Part shown: in pieces, positions 55,842 to 64,000 of the stretch
How the letters are laid out: the number at the start of each line of letters is the position of its first letter
How positions within the stretch are numbered: the first letter of the stretch is position 1
Source: an uncultured Halomonas sp.
GTDB lineage: Bacteria > Pseudomonadota > Gammaproteobacteria > Pseudomonadales > Halomonadaceae
DNA length: 64,000 bases
Direction: 5' to 3'
NCBI RefSeq assembly: GCF_947493865.1
Contig: NZ_CANLTC010000010.1
Coordinates: forward strand, 1 to 64,000
Position numbers and translations under genes: made by a program
Notes under the pieces: generated by a model
The model's input: the letters and a program-made list of their open reading frames with translations, nothing else
Database searches by the model: none
What the model was told of the DNA's origin: nothing

Positions 55842-56040
55842 AGAGACCCTATCTCGACGAAGAGGAATGAAACACCCGGATGAACCAGTGGTGAAGATTC
55901 GGTTAGCCTTGGATTATAGCGGCTAACACCATCAACCCACCAGTATTCTGCTTGCACCCTCATCCAGGTGTGTTAATTTGATCTGTTACGTTTTTCAGTA
56001 TTGCCTTTAGATGGTGGCCATCGGTCAAAATTCAACCCGC

Positions 56041-57894
56041 TTAACGCTTGTGCCCACCCTTGCCTTTCAGCAGCATCAGCAATTCCATCAAACGCTGTTT
56101 CTCTTCCTTGGATAGTTTCTCGCCGCCCGCCTCCCTGGCCAGCAATGTATCGTATTCGTTTTGCGGAGAACTGCGGGACAAGTGGCGCTGAAAGTATTCG
56201 ACCAGCCCATCCAGCTCCGCTGCCCTGGCAGTTTTCGGTATCAACAGTTCGCGTTGCGCCAGTGCTTCAAGACGGCTACCTTCGCGGGTGCCATGAAAAT
56301 GAGCCAATAGCACTTGAGAACTGCGATACCGTCCTGCTCGAAGCAATCGGATCACCTCACAGCATAGCGCACCATCGTCTTCGTCGGCGCACCAGTCCAG
56401 CGTATCCGGCAAACGCTCTACCAATTCTGGCTCATATATCAGCAACTGCAAGGTGCGAGCCATGAGACTCAACGACCCATTGCGTTCACGTTGTCGCCCA
56501 GTTGCCGAGGCTCCACTGGCCTGAGACTCATGAAAAGAGCCCGTAGCTGACGCTGTCATGTCGTCCAGGGCCTGCTCCCTGGGCGTTGCTCTGGCCTGTA
56601 GAAGCGCTTGAAAACGACCTTGTTCGACGCCGGTACGGCTGGATAGTTCTCGCAACAATAATGACTTGAGAACACCCTCCGGAAGCTGACCCAGGGAGGC
56701 GAGTACGCGGCTGGCAAAACGCTCACGCTCTTCGACCTGCTGTAGATTACGACCCTTTGCGGCTTGGTCGAACAGGAACTCCGACAAGGGGCTGGCACAG
56801 GTGATGCGATCGTTGAAAGCGTCAGGGCCTTCGCGTCGAACCAGCGTATCCGGATCCTCTCCTTCCGGTAGAAACAGAAACCGCGCCTGGCGACCATCGA
56901 TCATCTGAGGCAATACCGTATCCAGGGCACGCAGTGCCGCCTGCCGCCCGGCGTTGTCGCCATCGAAACAGAACACGACCTCGTTCACCAGCCGAAACAG
57001 CCGTTTGAGGTGCTCTTCGCTGGTCGAGGTGCCCAATGTCGCCACCGCATTGCGAATACCGAACTGGGCCAGGGCCACCACATCCATGTACCCTTCGACG
57101 ATCACCAGGCGGTCGAGCTGGCGGTTGGCCTTGCGCGCCTCATAAAGGCCGTAAAGCTCGCGCCCTTTATGGAATACCGGCGTTTCCGGGGAGTTGAGAT
57201 ACTTGGGTTTGGCATCTCCCAGTACGCGACCACCGAAGGCAATCGTGCGCCCCTTGAAATCCCTGATCGGAAACATCACCCGATCGCGAAAGCGATCGTA
57301 GCTGCGGCCGCTGTCTTCATGTTGTACCAGCAGGCCATATTCGACCTGCACTGTTTCGGAAACCCCCTGCCCCCCAAGATGCCGCTTGAGCGCATCCCAG
57401 GCCGATGGCGCATAGCCAACGCCAAAATCCTTGAGCACATCCTGTGATAGCCCGCGCTGTTCCAGATAGGACCGCGCTGTCTTACCCTCTGCCATCGGCA
57501 GGCGTTCGCGAAAGAAGCTTGCCGCCAATTCGAGCAGATTGACGCCTTCCTTGCGTTTCTTCTCGCGCTCTTGAACCCGAGGATCGTCAGCACCTTCCCG
57601 AGGCACCTCGAGCCCCAGGCGAGAGGCCAGTTGTTCCACCGCCTCGGGAAAGCGCAGATTGTCGTATTCCATCAGGAAGCGCAGGGCATTACCCCCCACA
57701 CCGCAGCCAAAACAGTGATAGAACTGCTTGTCCTGACTGACAGAAAACGACGGTGATTTTTCCTGATGGAAAGGACAAAGCCCCGTGTAATTCCGACCGG
57801 CCTTTTTCAACTGCACCCGCTCGCCCACCACTTCGACCACGTCGATGCGGGCAAGTAGATCGTCGATGAAGCTTTGAGGAATCTGGCCAGCCAT
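56041..57894 (-). CDS. dnaG: DNA primase
   Basis: A 617-residue primase with zinc-binding C-x2-H-x17-C-x2-C in LCPFHQEKSPSFSV and HCFGCGVGGN, an RNA-polymerase core (VIVEGYMDVVALAQFG, VVFCFDGDNAGRQAALRAL with acidic metal residues, FLPEGEDPDTLVR), and a C-terminal helicase-binding region. It makes RNA primers for DNA replication. ATG at 57894 gives MAGQIPQ, the usual start; a TTG at 57912 adds residues that do not fit. rpsU lies upstream, rpoD downstream. Confidence 0.97.
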   Translation of the reverse strand: MAGQIPQSFIDDLLARIDVVEVVGERVQLKKAGRNYTGLCPFHQEKSPSFSVSQDKQFYHCFGCGVGGNALRFLMEYDNLRFPEAVEQLASRLGLEVPREGADDPRVQEREKKRKEGVNLLELAASFFRERLPMAEGKTARSYLEQRGLSQDVLKDFGVGYAPSAWDALKRHLGGQGVSETVQVEYGLLVQHEDSGRSYDRFRDRVMFPIRDFKGRTIAFGGRVLGDAKPKYLNSPETPVFHKGRELYGLYEARKANRQLDRLVIVEGYMDVVALAQFGIRNAVATLGTSTSEEHLKRLFRLVNEVVFCFDGDNAGRQAALRALDTVLPQMIDGRQARFLFLPEGEDPDTLVRREGPDAFNDRITCASPLSEFLFDQAAKGRNLQQVEERERFASRVLASLGQLPEGVLKSLLLRELSSRTGVEQGRFQALLQARATPREQALDDMTASATGSFHESQASGASATGRQRERNGSLSLMARTLQLLIYEPELVERLPDTLDWCADEDDGALCCEVIRLLRAGRYRSSQVLLAHFHGTREGSRLEALAQRELLIPKTARAAELDGLVEYFQRHLSRSSPQNEYDTLLAREAGGEKLSKEEKQRLMELLMLLKGKGGHKR

Positions 57895-58018
57895 AGGCTT
57901 AGAGGAACCCAAAAGGCATGAAAAGGGGCATAAAAAAGAAGGGTCTACAAAAACAAACGGCCACCGAATGGTAGCCGCTTGGCATCCCTCTGAGGTAGCA
58001 CGCTACCCCCAGTACGGA

Positions 58019-58234
58019 TCAATACATCCGTTCGAAACGCTTGCGCTCACGCTGCAACTTCTTGGCGTGGCGCTTGACCGCCGCCGCAGCTTTACGCTTG
58101 CGTACCGCAGTCGGCTTTTCGTAGTTCTCGCGACGACGTACTTCGGACAGTACACCGGCTTTTTCGCAGGAACGCTTGAAACGGCGCAAAGCGACGTCGA
58201 ACGGCTCGTTATCGCGTACTTTGACAGAAGGCAT
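58019..58234 (-). CDS. rpsU: 30S ribosomal protein S21
   Basis: The 71-residue basic protein [20 protein letters not shown]... is the standard length and sequence of S21, which sits near the anti-Shine-Dalgarno region of the 16S rRNA and helps initiation. It opens the rpsU-dnaG-rpoD operon, with a 125-bp gap to dnaG that contains a short inverted stretch (GGCCACC / GGTAGCC), a possible processing or attenuation site. Confidence 0.97.
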   Translation of the reverse strand: MPSVKVRDNEPFDVALRRFKRSCEKAGVLSEVRRRENYEKPTAVRKRKAAAAVKRHAKKLQRERKRFERMY

Positions 58235-58424
58235 TAAGCACTCACCTACCTTGAAATCATGAGTTCGGTTTGACGTGCATCAGTTGGGCGCCGCTTGGCA
58301 TCACGTTTTCTCGCTTGCAGGATGAGCAGACGACAAACGCAGATGCAAAGGATGATACATCGACACCGGGATACACGACCCAGTCTTGCAGAGCAGAGCA
58401 TTTTAGTCCTCGCCATGGCGCTTT

Positions 58425-58438
58425 GCAAATCGATTTGC
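58425..58438. promoter_or_regulatory. Perfect 14-bp palindrome GCAAATCGATTTGC
   Basis: It is self-complementary and lies 71 bp upstream of the tsaD start in the 274-bp divergent gap to rpsU, which should hold the promoters of both genes. No known operator was identified. Confidence 0.35.
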
Positions 58439-58508
58439 CTATTCCCCCTGCCGGCAGCGATCCAAAAGCCGTACCATAGGCGTTTTCAAGAACCGACGAG
58501 CCAAAACG

Positions 58509-59540
58509 ATGCGCGTACTGGGGATCGAGACCTCCTGCGACGAAACCGGCGTGGCACTTTTTGATACCGATCATGGCCTACTGGCGGATGCCCTTTACAG
58601 CCAGATCGCCATGCACGCCGACTATGGCGGTGTGGTCCCGGAGCTGGCCTCTCGAGATCACACCCGCAAGCTGCTGCCCCTGATTCAGCAGGTGCTCGAC
58701 GAGGCAGGCCTTGCTCGCGGCGACCTCGAAGGCATCGCCTATACCGCCGGGCCCGGTCTGGTCGGCGCCCTGATGGTTGGCGCGTCCACGGCTCACGGCA
58801 TGGCGAAGGCGCTATCTCTTCCGGTACTCGGGGTGCATCACATGGAAGGGCACCTGCTCGCCCCCATGCTCGAAGATGAACCGCCTGAGTTCCCCTTCGT
58901 CGCGCTGCTGGTCTCCGGCGGCCACACCCAGCTGGTCGCGGTGCAAGGCCTGGGCCAGTATCGATTGCTCGGCGAGTCCGTGGACGACGCTGCCGGCGAA
59001 GCCTTCGACAAGGCCGCCAAGATGCTGGAGCTTGCCTATCCGGGCGGCCCGGAGGTGGCGCGCCTTGCCCAGCGAGGCGATCCGAAACGTTTTCGCTTCC
59101 CGCGCCCGATGACCGATCGCCCCGGGCTCGATTTCAGCTTTTCCGGCCTCAAGACCCATACCCTCACCACCGTCAACAGGCTGCGCAGTGCCGGCGAACT
59201 CGATGAACAGGGGCGTGCGGACATTGCCCGCGCGTTTGAAGATGCGGTCGTGGATACGCTGGTCATCAAGTGTCGCCGCGCACTGGATCAGACGGGGCTG
59301 AAGCGCCTGGTGGTTGCCGGCGGGGTCAGTGCCAATACACGATTGCGTGAACGCCTGGCCATTGAAGTAGGCAAGCGCGGCGCGCGGGCCTATTATCCTC
59401 GCGGACGTTTTTGCACCGACAACGGTGCAATGATCGCCTATGTCGGCGCCCAACGCCTGCTGGCGGGAGAACGTGACGGTTCCGCCATGAAGGCGGTACC
59501 CCGCTGGCCCCTGGATAGTCTGACGGTGCCGACTGCTTGA
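58509..59540 (+). CDS. tsaD: tRNA N6-adenosine threonylcarbamoyltransferase TsaD
   Basis: A 343-residue Kae1/TsaD/YgjD protein. [19 protein letters not shown] and the metal-binding HHMEGHL, then [33 protein letters not shown] and [13 protein letters not shown] are complete. It transfers the threonylcarbamoyl group onto A37 of ANN-decoding tRNAs. The gene is divergent from rpsU, a placement conserved in gammaproteobacteria. Confidence 0.97.
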   Translation: MRVLGIETSCDETGVALFDTDHGLLADALYSQIAMHADYGGVVPELASRDHTRKLLPLIQQVLDEAGLARGDLEGIAYTAGPGLVGALMVGASTAHGMAKALSLPVLGVHHMEGHLLAPMLEDEPPEFPFVALLVSGGHTQLVAVQGLGQYRLLGESVDDAAGEAFDKAAKMLELAYPGGPEVARLAQRGDPKRFRFPRPMTDRPGLDFSFSGLKTHTLTTVNRLRSAGELDEQGRADIARAFEDAVVDTLVIKCRRALDQTGLKRLVVAGGVSANTRLRERLAIEVGKRGARAYYPRGRFCTDNGAMIAYVGAQRLLAGERDGSAMKAVPRWPLDSLTVPTA

Positions 59541-59553
59541 TCGCACAAAAACC

Positions 59554-59748
59554 AGGCTTCGTCTGAAAAGTCAGCAAACGCAGGTACTTTTCGGGCATAG
59601 CTCAGGCTTTATCTGAAAAGTCAGCGAGCGAAGTCTAGACAAGGCAAAAATTGGCGAAAGAACGGAGTTTACGTGGTGTAAATGAGTATCTTGAGCGAAT
59701 TTTTAACGCCGTATAGACGAGCGCAGGTACTTTTCGGGCAAAGCCTAG
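59554..59748. repeat. MITE-like palindromic element, full copy plus internally deleted copy
   Basis: A full 143-bp copy (59604-59746) has inverted ends: AGGCTTTATCTGAAAAGT and ACTTTTCGGGCAAAGCCT. The inside also pairs imperfectly (GGCAAAAATTGGCG with CGAATTTTTAACGCC). A 49-bp copy just before it (59554-59602) keeps both ends, AGGCTTCGTCTGAAAAGTCAGC and CAGGTACTTTTCGGGCATAGC, but lacks the middle. The unit lies between tsaD and convergent plsY, and its last bases contain the plsY stop. Confidence 0.75.
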
Positions 59749-60359
59749 CCGTCCGGGAATCTCGGCTCGCTCCCCTCTCCCAGCCGCTGAATGTTCCAGA
59801 CATGGCGCACCAGCACCAGCAGCGTGAAAACGATGACGACCCACACATAGTCCTGGGCGAGCCAGATGCTTGCCAGAGGTGCCAGGGCAGCACTGGCGAG
59901 AGAAGCAACCGCGGCGGTACGCACCCGCCAGGCGAGCAGCGTCCAGCAGGCAGCACATACCAGGGCCACCGGGGGTGTCAGCACCAGCAGCACGCCAAAA
60001 GCGCTGGCGACCGCCTTGCCTCCGCGGAAACGATGCCAGACAGGATAGCTATGCCCCAACAGCACGCTGAAACCCACGAGCCCTTGAGCCCAGATCGGCA
60101 AACCGCCGCTTTTAGCCAGCCAGAGCGCTGGCATGCCCTTGACGGCATCGAAGGAGAGCGTCGCCAGCGCCAGCCGCTTGCCGTACAGCCGCAGCACGTT
60201 GGAAAACCCGGGATTGCAAGAACCCCTCAGGCGCGGATCGCTGACCCCCGCCAGACGGCACAGCCACACCGCACCCAGACAGGCCGCACATAGATAGCCC
60301 AGCGCCATCAAAAAGCTGACTTGCATCGCGGTAGTAGGCACGAGCGAGGAAAACGACAT
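59745..60359 (-). CDS. plsY: Acyl-phosphate:glycerol-3-phosphate acyltransferase PlsY
   Basis: A 204-residue integral membrane protein with PlsY motifs: GSCNPGFSNVLRLYGKRLA, in place of the usual GSGNPGATNVLR, then SFDAVKGMPALW, GHSYPVWHRFRGGKAVASAFG and the NIQRLGEGSEP-like end. It transfers an acyl group from acyl-phosphate to glycerol-3-phosphate, starting phospholipid synthesis. It is divergent from folB and convergent with tsaD, as in Pseudomonas. Confidence 0.93.
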   Translation of the reverse strand: MSFSSLVPTTAMQVSFLMALGYLCAACLGAVWLCRLAGVSDPRLRGSCNPGFSNVLRLYGKRLALATLSFDAVKGMPALWLAKSGGLPIWAQGLVGFSVLLGHSYPVWHRFRGGKAVASAFGVLLVLTPPVALVCAACWTLLAWRVRTAAVASLASAALAPLASIWLAQDYVWVVIVFTLLVLVRHVWNIQRLGEGSEPRFPDG

Positions 60360-60445
60360 AAGGACTTCGCCAACAAAACGGAATCATGATTCTGCCAGCT
60401 CGCTATCGTAGAATCGAAGAATCATATACTTTTCAGGGAAGCGTC

Positions 60446-60799
60446 ATGGACCTTGTACTGATCGAGGGATTGCGGATCGAAACCGTCATCGGCGCTTATG
60501 ACTGGGAGCGCAGCATCCGCCAGCGTCTGGTGCTGGACCTGGAAATGGGAACCGACATTCGCACCGCCGCGGCAGACGATGATCTGTCCAAGACCCTGGA
60601 CTACGCGGCCATCAGCGCTCGCATCGATGAATTCGCCAGCGCCAGCCATTTCGAGCTGGTGGAAACCTTCGCCGAACGACTGGCTACCTTGTTACTTCAC
60701 GAGTTCGGCATCCCCTGGCTGCGTCTGACGCTGCGAAAGCCCGGAGCCGTAAGCCAAGCCGCTGCCGTCGGAGTGCGCATCGAACGCGGACAGCGCTGA
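60446..60799 (+). CDS. folB: Dihydroneopterin aldolase
   Basis: A 117-residue protein: DLVLIEGLRIETVIGAYDWER, then TLDYAAISARIDEF, LVETFAERLATLLL with the catalytic Glu, and the C-terminal LRKPGAVSQAAAVGVRIER. It splits 7,8-dihydroneopterin in folate synthesis. ATG at 60446 follows CAGGGAAG; an in-frame ATG at 60386 adds an unrelated leader. It overlaps folK by one base. Confidence 0.93.
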   Translation: MDLVLIEGLRIETVIGAYDWERSIRQRLVLDLEMGTDIRTAAADDDLSKTLDYAAISARIDEFASASHFELVETFAERLATLLLHEFGIPWLRLTLRKPGAVSQAAAVGVRIERGQR

Positions 60800-61329
60800 T
60801 GGCACAAGTCGTCGTCGGCATCGGCAGCCATGTCGATCGAGAACACCATATCAAGCGTTGCCTGGAGGCCCTGGAAGCCGAGTTTGGCGAGTTACGCGTT
60901 TCCCGGGTTTTCAAAAGCAGATTCGACAGTCGATTTGAAAGCGAACTCATGTGCGCCGAGCCAAGCCATGATGTCTATAATCTGGTAGCGGCTTTCGACA
61001 GCGATACCTCGGTGGGTGCGCTGCGAGACTGGTGCAAGCGCGTGGAACGGGCCAATGGCCGAACCGATCAGGGCCCGGTGACCCTGGATATCGACCTGCT
61101 CTGCGTGGGCGACCTCGCTGGCATCATTGATGGCGTCAGCCTGCCCCATTATGACATCCTGCGCTTTGCCTTCGTGCTCAAGCCGCTGGCGGAGCTACTA
61201 CCGAACGCCCGCCACCCGGCCACCGGCCAGCGCTATGCCGAGCTTTGGGCCGACTTCGACTCAGATGGCCAGTGTCTGCGGCCGGTGAATTTCACCTGGC
61301 GGGGAAGCGTAATTTCCCGGGTGAACTAG
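60799..61329 (+). CDS. folK: 2-amino-4-hydroxy-6-hydroxymethyldihydropteridine pyrophosphokinase
   Basis: A 176-residue HPPK. VVVGIGSHVDREHHIKRCLE replaces the common GSN-type start with GSH, then RTDQGPVTLDIDLLCVGD carries the acidic metal site and LPHYDILRFAFVLKPLAELLP the substrate Pro/His. It catalyses pyrophosphorylation of the pterin, the step after FolB. It overlaps folB as TGATG. Confidence 0.9.
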   Translation: MAQVVVGIGSHVDREHHIKRCLEALEAEFGELRVSRVFKSRFDSRFESELMCAEPSHDVYNLVAAFDSDTSVGALRDWCKRVERANGRTDQGPVTLDIDLLCVGDLAGIIDGVSLPHYDILRFAFVLKPLAELLPNARHPATGQRYAELWADFDSDGQCLRPVNFTWRGSVISRVN

Positions 61330-61348
61330 CCCGACAGCCGCAACCTGT

Positions 61349-62419
61349 TTAGTTCGAACTGACGCCGCTTTCCTTTACCAGCTGCATCACGAGTTCCGCT
61401 GCGGGTAGTTCCCGGGCCAGAGGCGCGCCCTGACCGGCCCACTGGGCGGCAAACTCATGATTCCCGAGCTTGGCGGCGGCCGCATTGAGACGCTTGGCCG
61501 CGTCATAGGCAACGGGATAATCCGCGGGAGACGGACTGCCTTCTGCTTCACCGAACGAGATCAGGCGATTGGTCATGCCCCGGGCGGCTCGCCCGGACAG
61601 CACCCTGGTCAGGCGTGTCTGTGTGGCTCGCTCGCTTTTCAGGTTCTCGCGATAGGCGTCATTTGCCGAGGATTCCGGGCACAAGACGAACGCCGTGCCA
61701 AGCTGAGCCGCCGCCGCACCGAGATCCAGCGCGGATTTCACACCCTGGCCATCCATGATGCCGCCTGCGGCGACAACGGGCAGTGTCGTATGTTGCAACA
61801 GCAGTCGCACAAGCACCATCGTACTCAGGCCTTCATCCCTGGTCTCCGGGTCGAACATGCCTCGGTGCCCGCCAGCCTCGATGCCCTGGGCCACGATGGC
61901 ATCTATTCCTGCCGCTTCTATTCTTCTGGCTTCATGAAGACAGGTGGCCGTCGCCATCATGTAGATACCTGCCTCGCGCAGTGCGTCGATACGCTCGCGT
62001 GAAGGCAGGCCGAAATGAAAGCTGACCACGGCTGGGCGCAGTTGAAGCAGCATCTCGAAGGTCTCGGTATCCTCGAGGAAGCTGGTGTAGATTTCATCGA
62101 GGGCGTCAGGTATTTCCGAGCCGACCTCGGCGAACAGCGGCGCAAGATGATGGAGCCAGGCTGCTTCGCCTTGCGCACTGCGCCGCGCCGGCGCATGACA
62201 GAACAGATTCACATTGAACGGCCGTTCGGTCAGCGCCCGGGTCTCTTCGATCATTTGGCGAGCCTTTGCGGCCGTGCTGGTACCGAGCCCCAGTGATCCC
62301 AGGCCACCGGCATTGGAAACCGCCGCCGCCAACTCAGGCGTGGCCACCCCGGCCATGGGCGCTTGAATGATGGGATAACGGATACCAAGCTGCTCGAGAA
62401 ACTCTTTGGAGGATTGCAT
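61349..62419 (-). CDS. Nitronate monooxygenase (2-nitropropane dioxygenase family)
   Basis: This 356-residue FMN TIM barrel has [32 protein letters not shown], cited by parts, [19 protein letters not shown] with the catalytic His, [32 protein letters not shown] and [17 protein letters not shown] [16 protein letters not shown]. It oxidises nitronates such as propionate-3-nitronate. ATG at 62419 follows AAGGAG; the frame to 62464 is not favoured. It stands between folK and cca. Confidence 0.88.
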   Translation of the reverse strand: MQSSKEFLEQLGIRYPIIQAPMAGVATPELAAAVSNAGGLGSLGLGTSTAAKARQMIEETRALTERPFNVNLFCHAPARRSAQGEAAWLHHLAPLFAEVGSEIPDALDEIYTSFLEDTETFEMLLQLRPAVVSFHFGLPSRERIDALREAGIYMMATATCLHEARRIEAAGIDAIVAQGIEAGGHRGMFDPETRDEGLSTMVLVRLLLQHTTLPVVAAGGIMDGQGVKSALDLGAAAAQLGTAFVLCPESSANDAYRENLKSERATQTRLTRVLSGRAARGMTNRLISFGEAEGSPSPADYPVAYDAAKRLNAAAAKLGNHEFAAQWAGQGAPLARELPAAELVMQLVKESGVSSN

Positions 62420-62467
62420 GGCGACTCCTTTATTGCCGAAAAATGAACAAAGCCTATTGAGCATCCG

Positions 62468-63604
62468 TCAATCGGTGGCCAAGGCCGCCCTGATCTCGGC
62501 TTGCCTGCGCCTAGCCAGTTCCTGGCCCAGCTCGCCGCCCTTGAACCCTTCATCCACCAGATCCCGAGGCAGAACCTGGGAGGCCAAGCGCCAGGCCAGG
62601 GCTAGTTTTTTGGCCAAGGCACCATTTTCGAGACTGACCAGGGAAAGCAGCGGCGTGACTCGTTCGCTGCGCCGCCAGGCGTCGATCCTGTTCAACCAGT
62701 CAAGGATAGCCTCGGCATTTGGCCCACGCTCATTCGCTTCATTCCACAGCTCTCGAGTCAGCATGACCTGTCGTGCCAGATCCCGCCAGGCATTGGGGAT
62801 GCGCAGGCGCTCCTCCAGGGCCTGACGCACCGGTTCATCGAGATGCTCGCAGAGTCGTGCCCAGCGCCAGCGCGCTGGATGGTCGTTATCTTCCGGCAGG
62901 CGCTCCATTCGTGCCAGCGCCATATTCAGCTCGGCGTTCTCGGCAAGCTCGGGCATCAATGCTTCGAACGCACCACAGTCACGTAGGGTTTCAAAGTAGG
63001 CTTGCGGACAAGGCTCGCTCAGCGCTTTTTCGGTTTCCTGCCAGACCCGCTCCGCCACCAGATGGGCAATTTCGCCGTTGACCGCAAGCTGGCGCATCAA
63101 GGCCAGAGTCTCTTCGGCAATGACGAACCCAAGCCCTCGATACCGAGCCAGGAAACGCGCGGTGCGCAGCACCCGCAGCGGGTCCTCGACGAAGGCTGGC
63201 GAGACATGCCGCAGCACTCGGGCCTGCAGATCCCGCCGGCCCTGAAACGGATCGATCAATTCGCCGTCAAGGTTCTCGGCCATGGCGTTGATGGTCAGAT
63301 CCCGCCGGGTCAGATCCTCTTCCAGCGTGACCTCGGGACTTGCGTGCACCTCAAAGCCGGTATAGCCGTGGCCCTGCTTGCGCTCGGTGCGGGCCAGGGC
63401 GTACTCCTCCTGCGTGACCGGGTGCAGGAACACGGGAAAATCACGCCCAACGGGCCTAAAGCCACGCTTGCGCATGGCTTGCGGTGTCGCACCCACCACC
63501 ACCCAGTCCTGATCGACCACCGGCCAGCCAAGACGCGCATCCCGCACCGCACCGCCGACGCGATAGACCTCGAGCCCCTTGGTCGCCGAATCCGCAGCAG
63601 TCAC
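62468..63604 (-). CDS. cca: CCA-adding tRNA nucleotidyltransferase, lacking HD domain
   Basis: A 378-residue class II enzyme: [26 protein letters not shown] (by parts) holds the metal Asp residues, [30 protein letters not shown] and [18 protein letters not shown] follow, all needed for CCA addition. In E. coli a C-terminal HD phosphohydrolase follows; the aligned stretch here reads [14 protein letters not shown], with no HD. The start is GTG at 63604, overlapping the glpE stop by 4 bp; the long frame beyond it lies in glpE and is not coding. Confidence 0.9.
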   Translation of the reverse strand: MTAADSATKGLEVYRVGGAVRDARLGWPVVDQDWVVVGATPQAMRKRGFRPVGRDFPVFLHPVTQEEYALARTERKQGHGYTGFEVHASPEVTLEEDLTRRDLTINAMAENLDGELIDPFQGRRDLQARVLRHVSPAFVEDPLRVLRTARFLARYRGLGFVIAEETLALMRQLAVNGEIAHLVAERVWQETEKALSEPCPQAYFETLRDCGAFEALMPELAENAELNMALARMERLPEDNDHPARWRWARLCEHLDEPVRQALEERLRIPNAWRDLARQVMLTRELWNEANERGPNAEAILDWLNRIDAWRRSERVTPLLSLVSLENGALAKKLALAWRLASQVLPRDLVDEGFKGGELGQELARRRQAEIRAALATD

Positions 63605-63927
63605 CGCGCCACTCGCTGGGGATGACGCACCTGCCAGTCGACGAAGCCGCCATCCAGGCTGTAGACCTGCTCGAAGCCCTGCCCCGCCAGCCAGCTTGCC
63701 GCCTGCTGGCTGGAATGGCCGTGATAGCACACCACGACCAGCGGTTGCTCCCGGGAAACATCCGCCAGCAGATCGCCTACCGTGGCGTTGTCGAGATGAC
63801 GACTGCCGGGAATATGACCCTGGGCATAGCTCAAGGGATCGCGAATATCCACCAGGGTCAGCGGCTGAGTATCGTCCAGCCACTGTTTCAAGGTGGCATG
63901 ATCGAGATGTTCGAAGGATTGACTCAT
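63601..63927 (-). CDS. glpE: Thiosulfate sulfurtransferase GlpE
   Basis: A 108-residue single-domain rhodanese. [21 protein letters not shown] precedes the active-site Cys in [16 protein letters not shown]. It moves sulfur from thiosulfate to cyanide or thioredoxin. It overlaps cca by 4 bp, the same neighbourhood as in Pseudomonas (apaH-glpE). Confidence 0.92.
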   Translation of the reverse strand: MSQSFEHLDHATLKQWLDDTQPLTLVDIRDPLSYAQGHIPGSRHLDNATVGDLLADVSREQPLVVVCYHGHSSQQAASWLAGQGFEQVYSLDGGFVDWQVRHPQRVAR

Positions 63928-63948
63928 GGATGCTCCAATAGGCGAATA

Positions 63949-64000
63949 TCAGGTCCAGGACTGGCGGCTGGGCTCGCTGACACGTTGGCCATGGTCGAGG
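63949..64000 (-). CDS. C-terminal end of an upstream gene, perhaps apaH
   Basis: The minus strand is open from the window edge to TGA at 63949-63951, giving [16 protein letters not shown]. The start of this short end (RLDDGQ-like) and the position before glpE suggest diadenosine tetraphosphatase ApaH, as in Pseudomonas. Only 17 codons are visible, so this is tentative. Confidence 0.4.
   Translation of the reverse strand, partial: LDHGQRVSEPSRQSWT

Overview
The window looks like chromosomal DNA of a halophilic gammaproteobacterium, most likely a member of the Halomonadaceae. Three things point there: the housekeeping order rpsU-dnaG-rpoD / tsaD / plsY / folB-folK / cca-glpE(-apaH), the moderately high GC with clear Shine-Dalgarno sites, and a very complete set of genes for consuming the osmolyte glycine betaine. 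The genus call is an inference from gene content and resemblance, not from a database search.

Layout. 1-650: decayed edge of an integrated element (tyrosine recombinase C-terminal fragment) abutting a tRNA-Ile2(CAT) gene. 0.75-3.1 kb: secreted YceI-like protein, an EntD-type phosphopantetheinyl transferase and a PRC-barrel protein with a 22-residue repeat tail. 3.2-6.1 kb: oxidative galactose operon (dgoD, SDR, lactonase). 6.2-7.6 kb: FMN-binding stress protein and an unknown membrane-anchored protein. 7.6-12.3 kb: Liv-type ABC transporter. 12.5-14 kb: AEC transporter and a ParE/RelE-type toxin-antitoxin pair. 14.2-18.2 kb: an unusual three-gene cassette (group II PLP decarboxylase, HpsN/HisD-like dehydrogenase, DegT-fold aminotransferase). 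18.5 kb: SleB-like hydrolase.

19.5-32.5 kb is the core of the window: gbcA and a DgcA-like paralogue on the plus strand, and on the minus strand gbcB, a dipeptidase-like protein, a DUF5943 protein, dgcA, dgcB, etfA, etfB and a 79-residue unknown. The one-carbon units released by demethylation can be handled locally: formaldehyde by frmA (48.2-49.3 kb) and fghA (47.1-47.9 kb), formate by a two-gene NAD-type formate dehydrogenase (33.3-37.9 kb). The betaine regulator gbdR is at 45.7-46.8 kb, and L-serine dehydratase sdaA with a divergent LysR regulator at 50.6-53.1 kb gives a route from serine to pyruvate. Sarcosine oxidase and glyA are not in the window. Between these lie an aminotransferase/RpiR pair, lpxR, DUF4168 and DUF4174 proteins, an EamA exporter, an EAL protein and mtgA.

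53.9-64 kb is the conserved housekeeping block. Several gene ends carry short repeats: a covarying 25-bp hairpin array at frmA, a 21-bp tandem repeat between the DgcA paralogue and the 79-residue gene, heptamer tracts before the DUF5943 gene, and two MITE-like palindromic elements of about 145 bp. The strongest candidates for undescribed biology are the decarboxylase/HpsN-like/DegT cassette, the second DgcA-like demethylase beside gbcA, and these repeats at gene ends.
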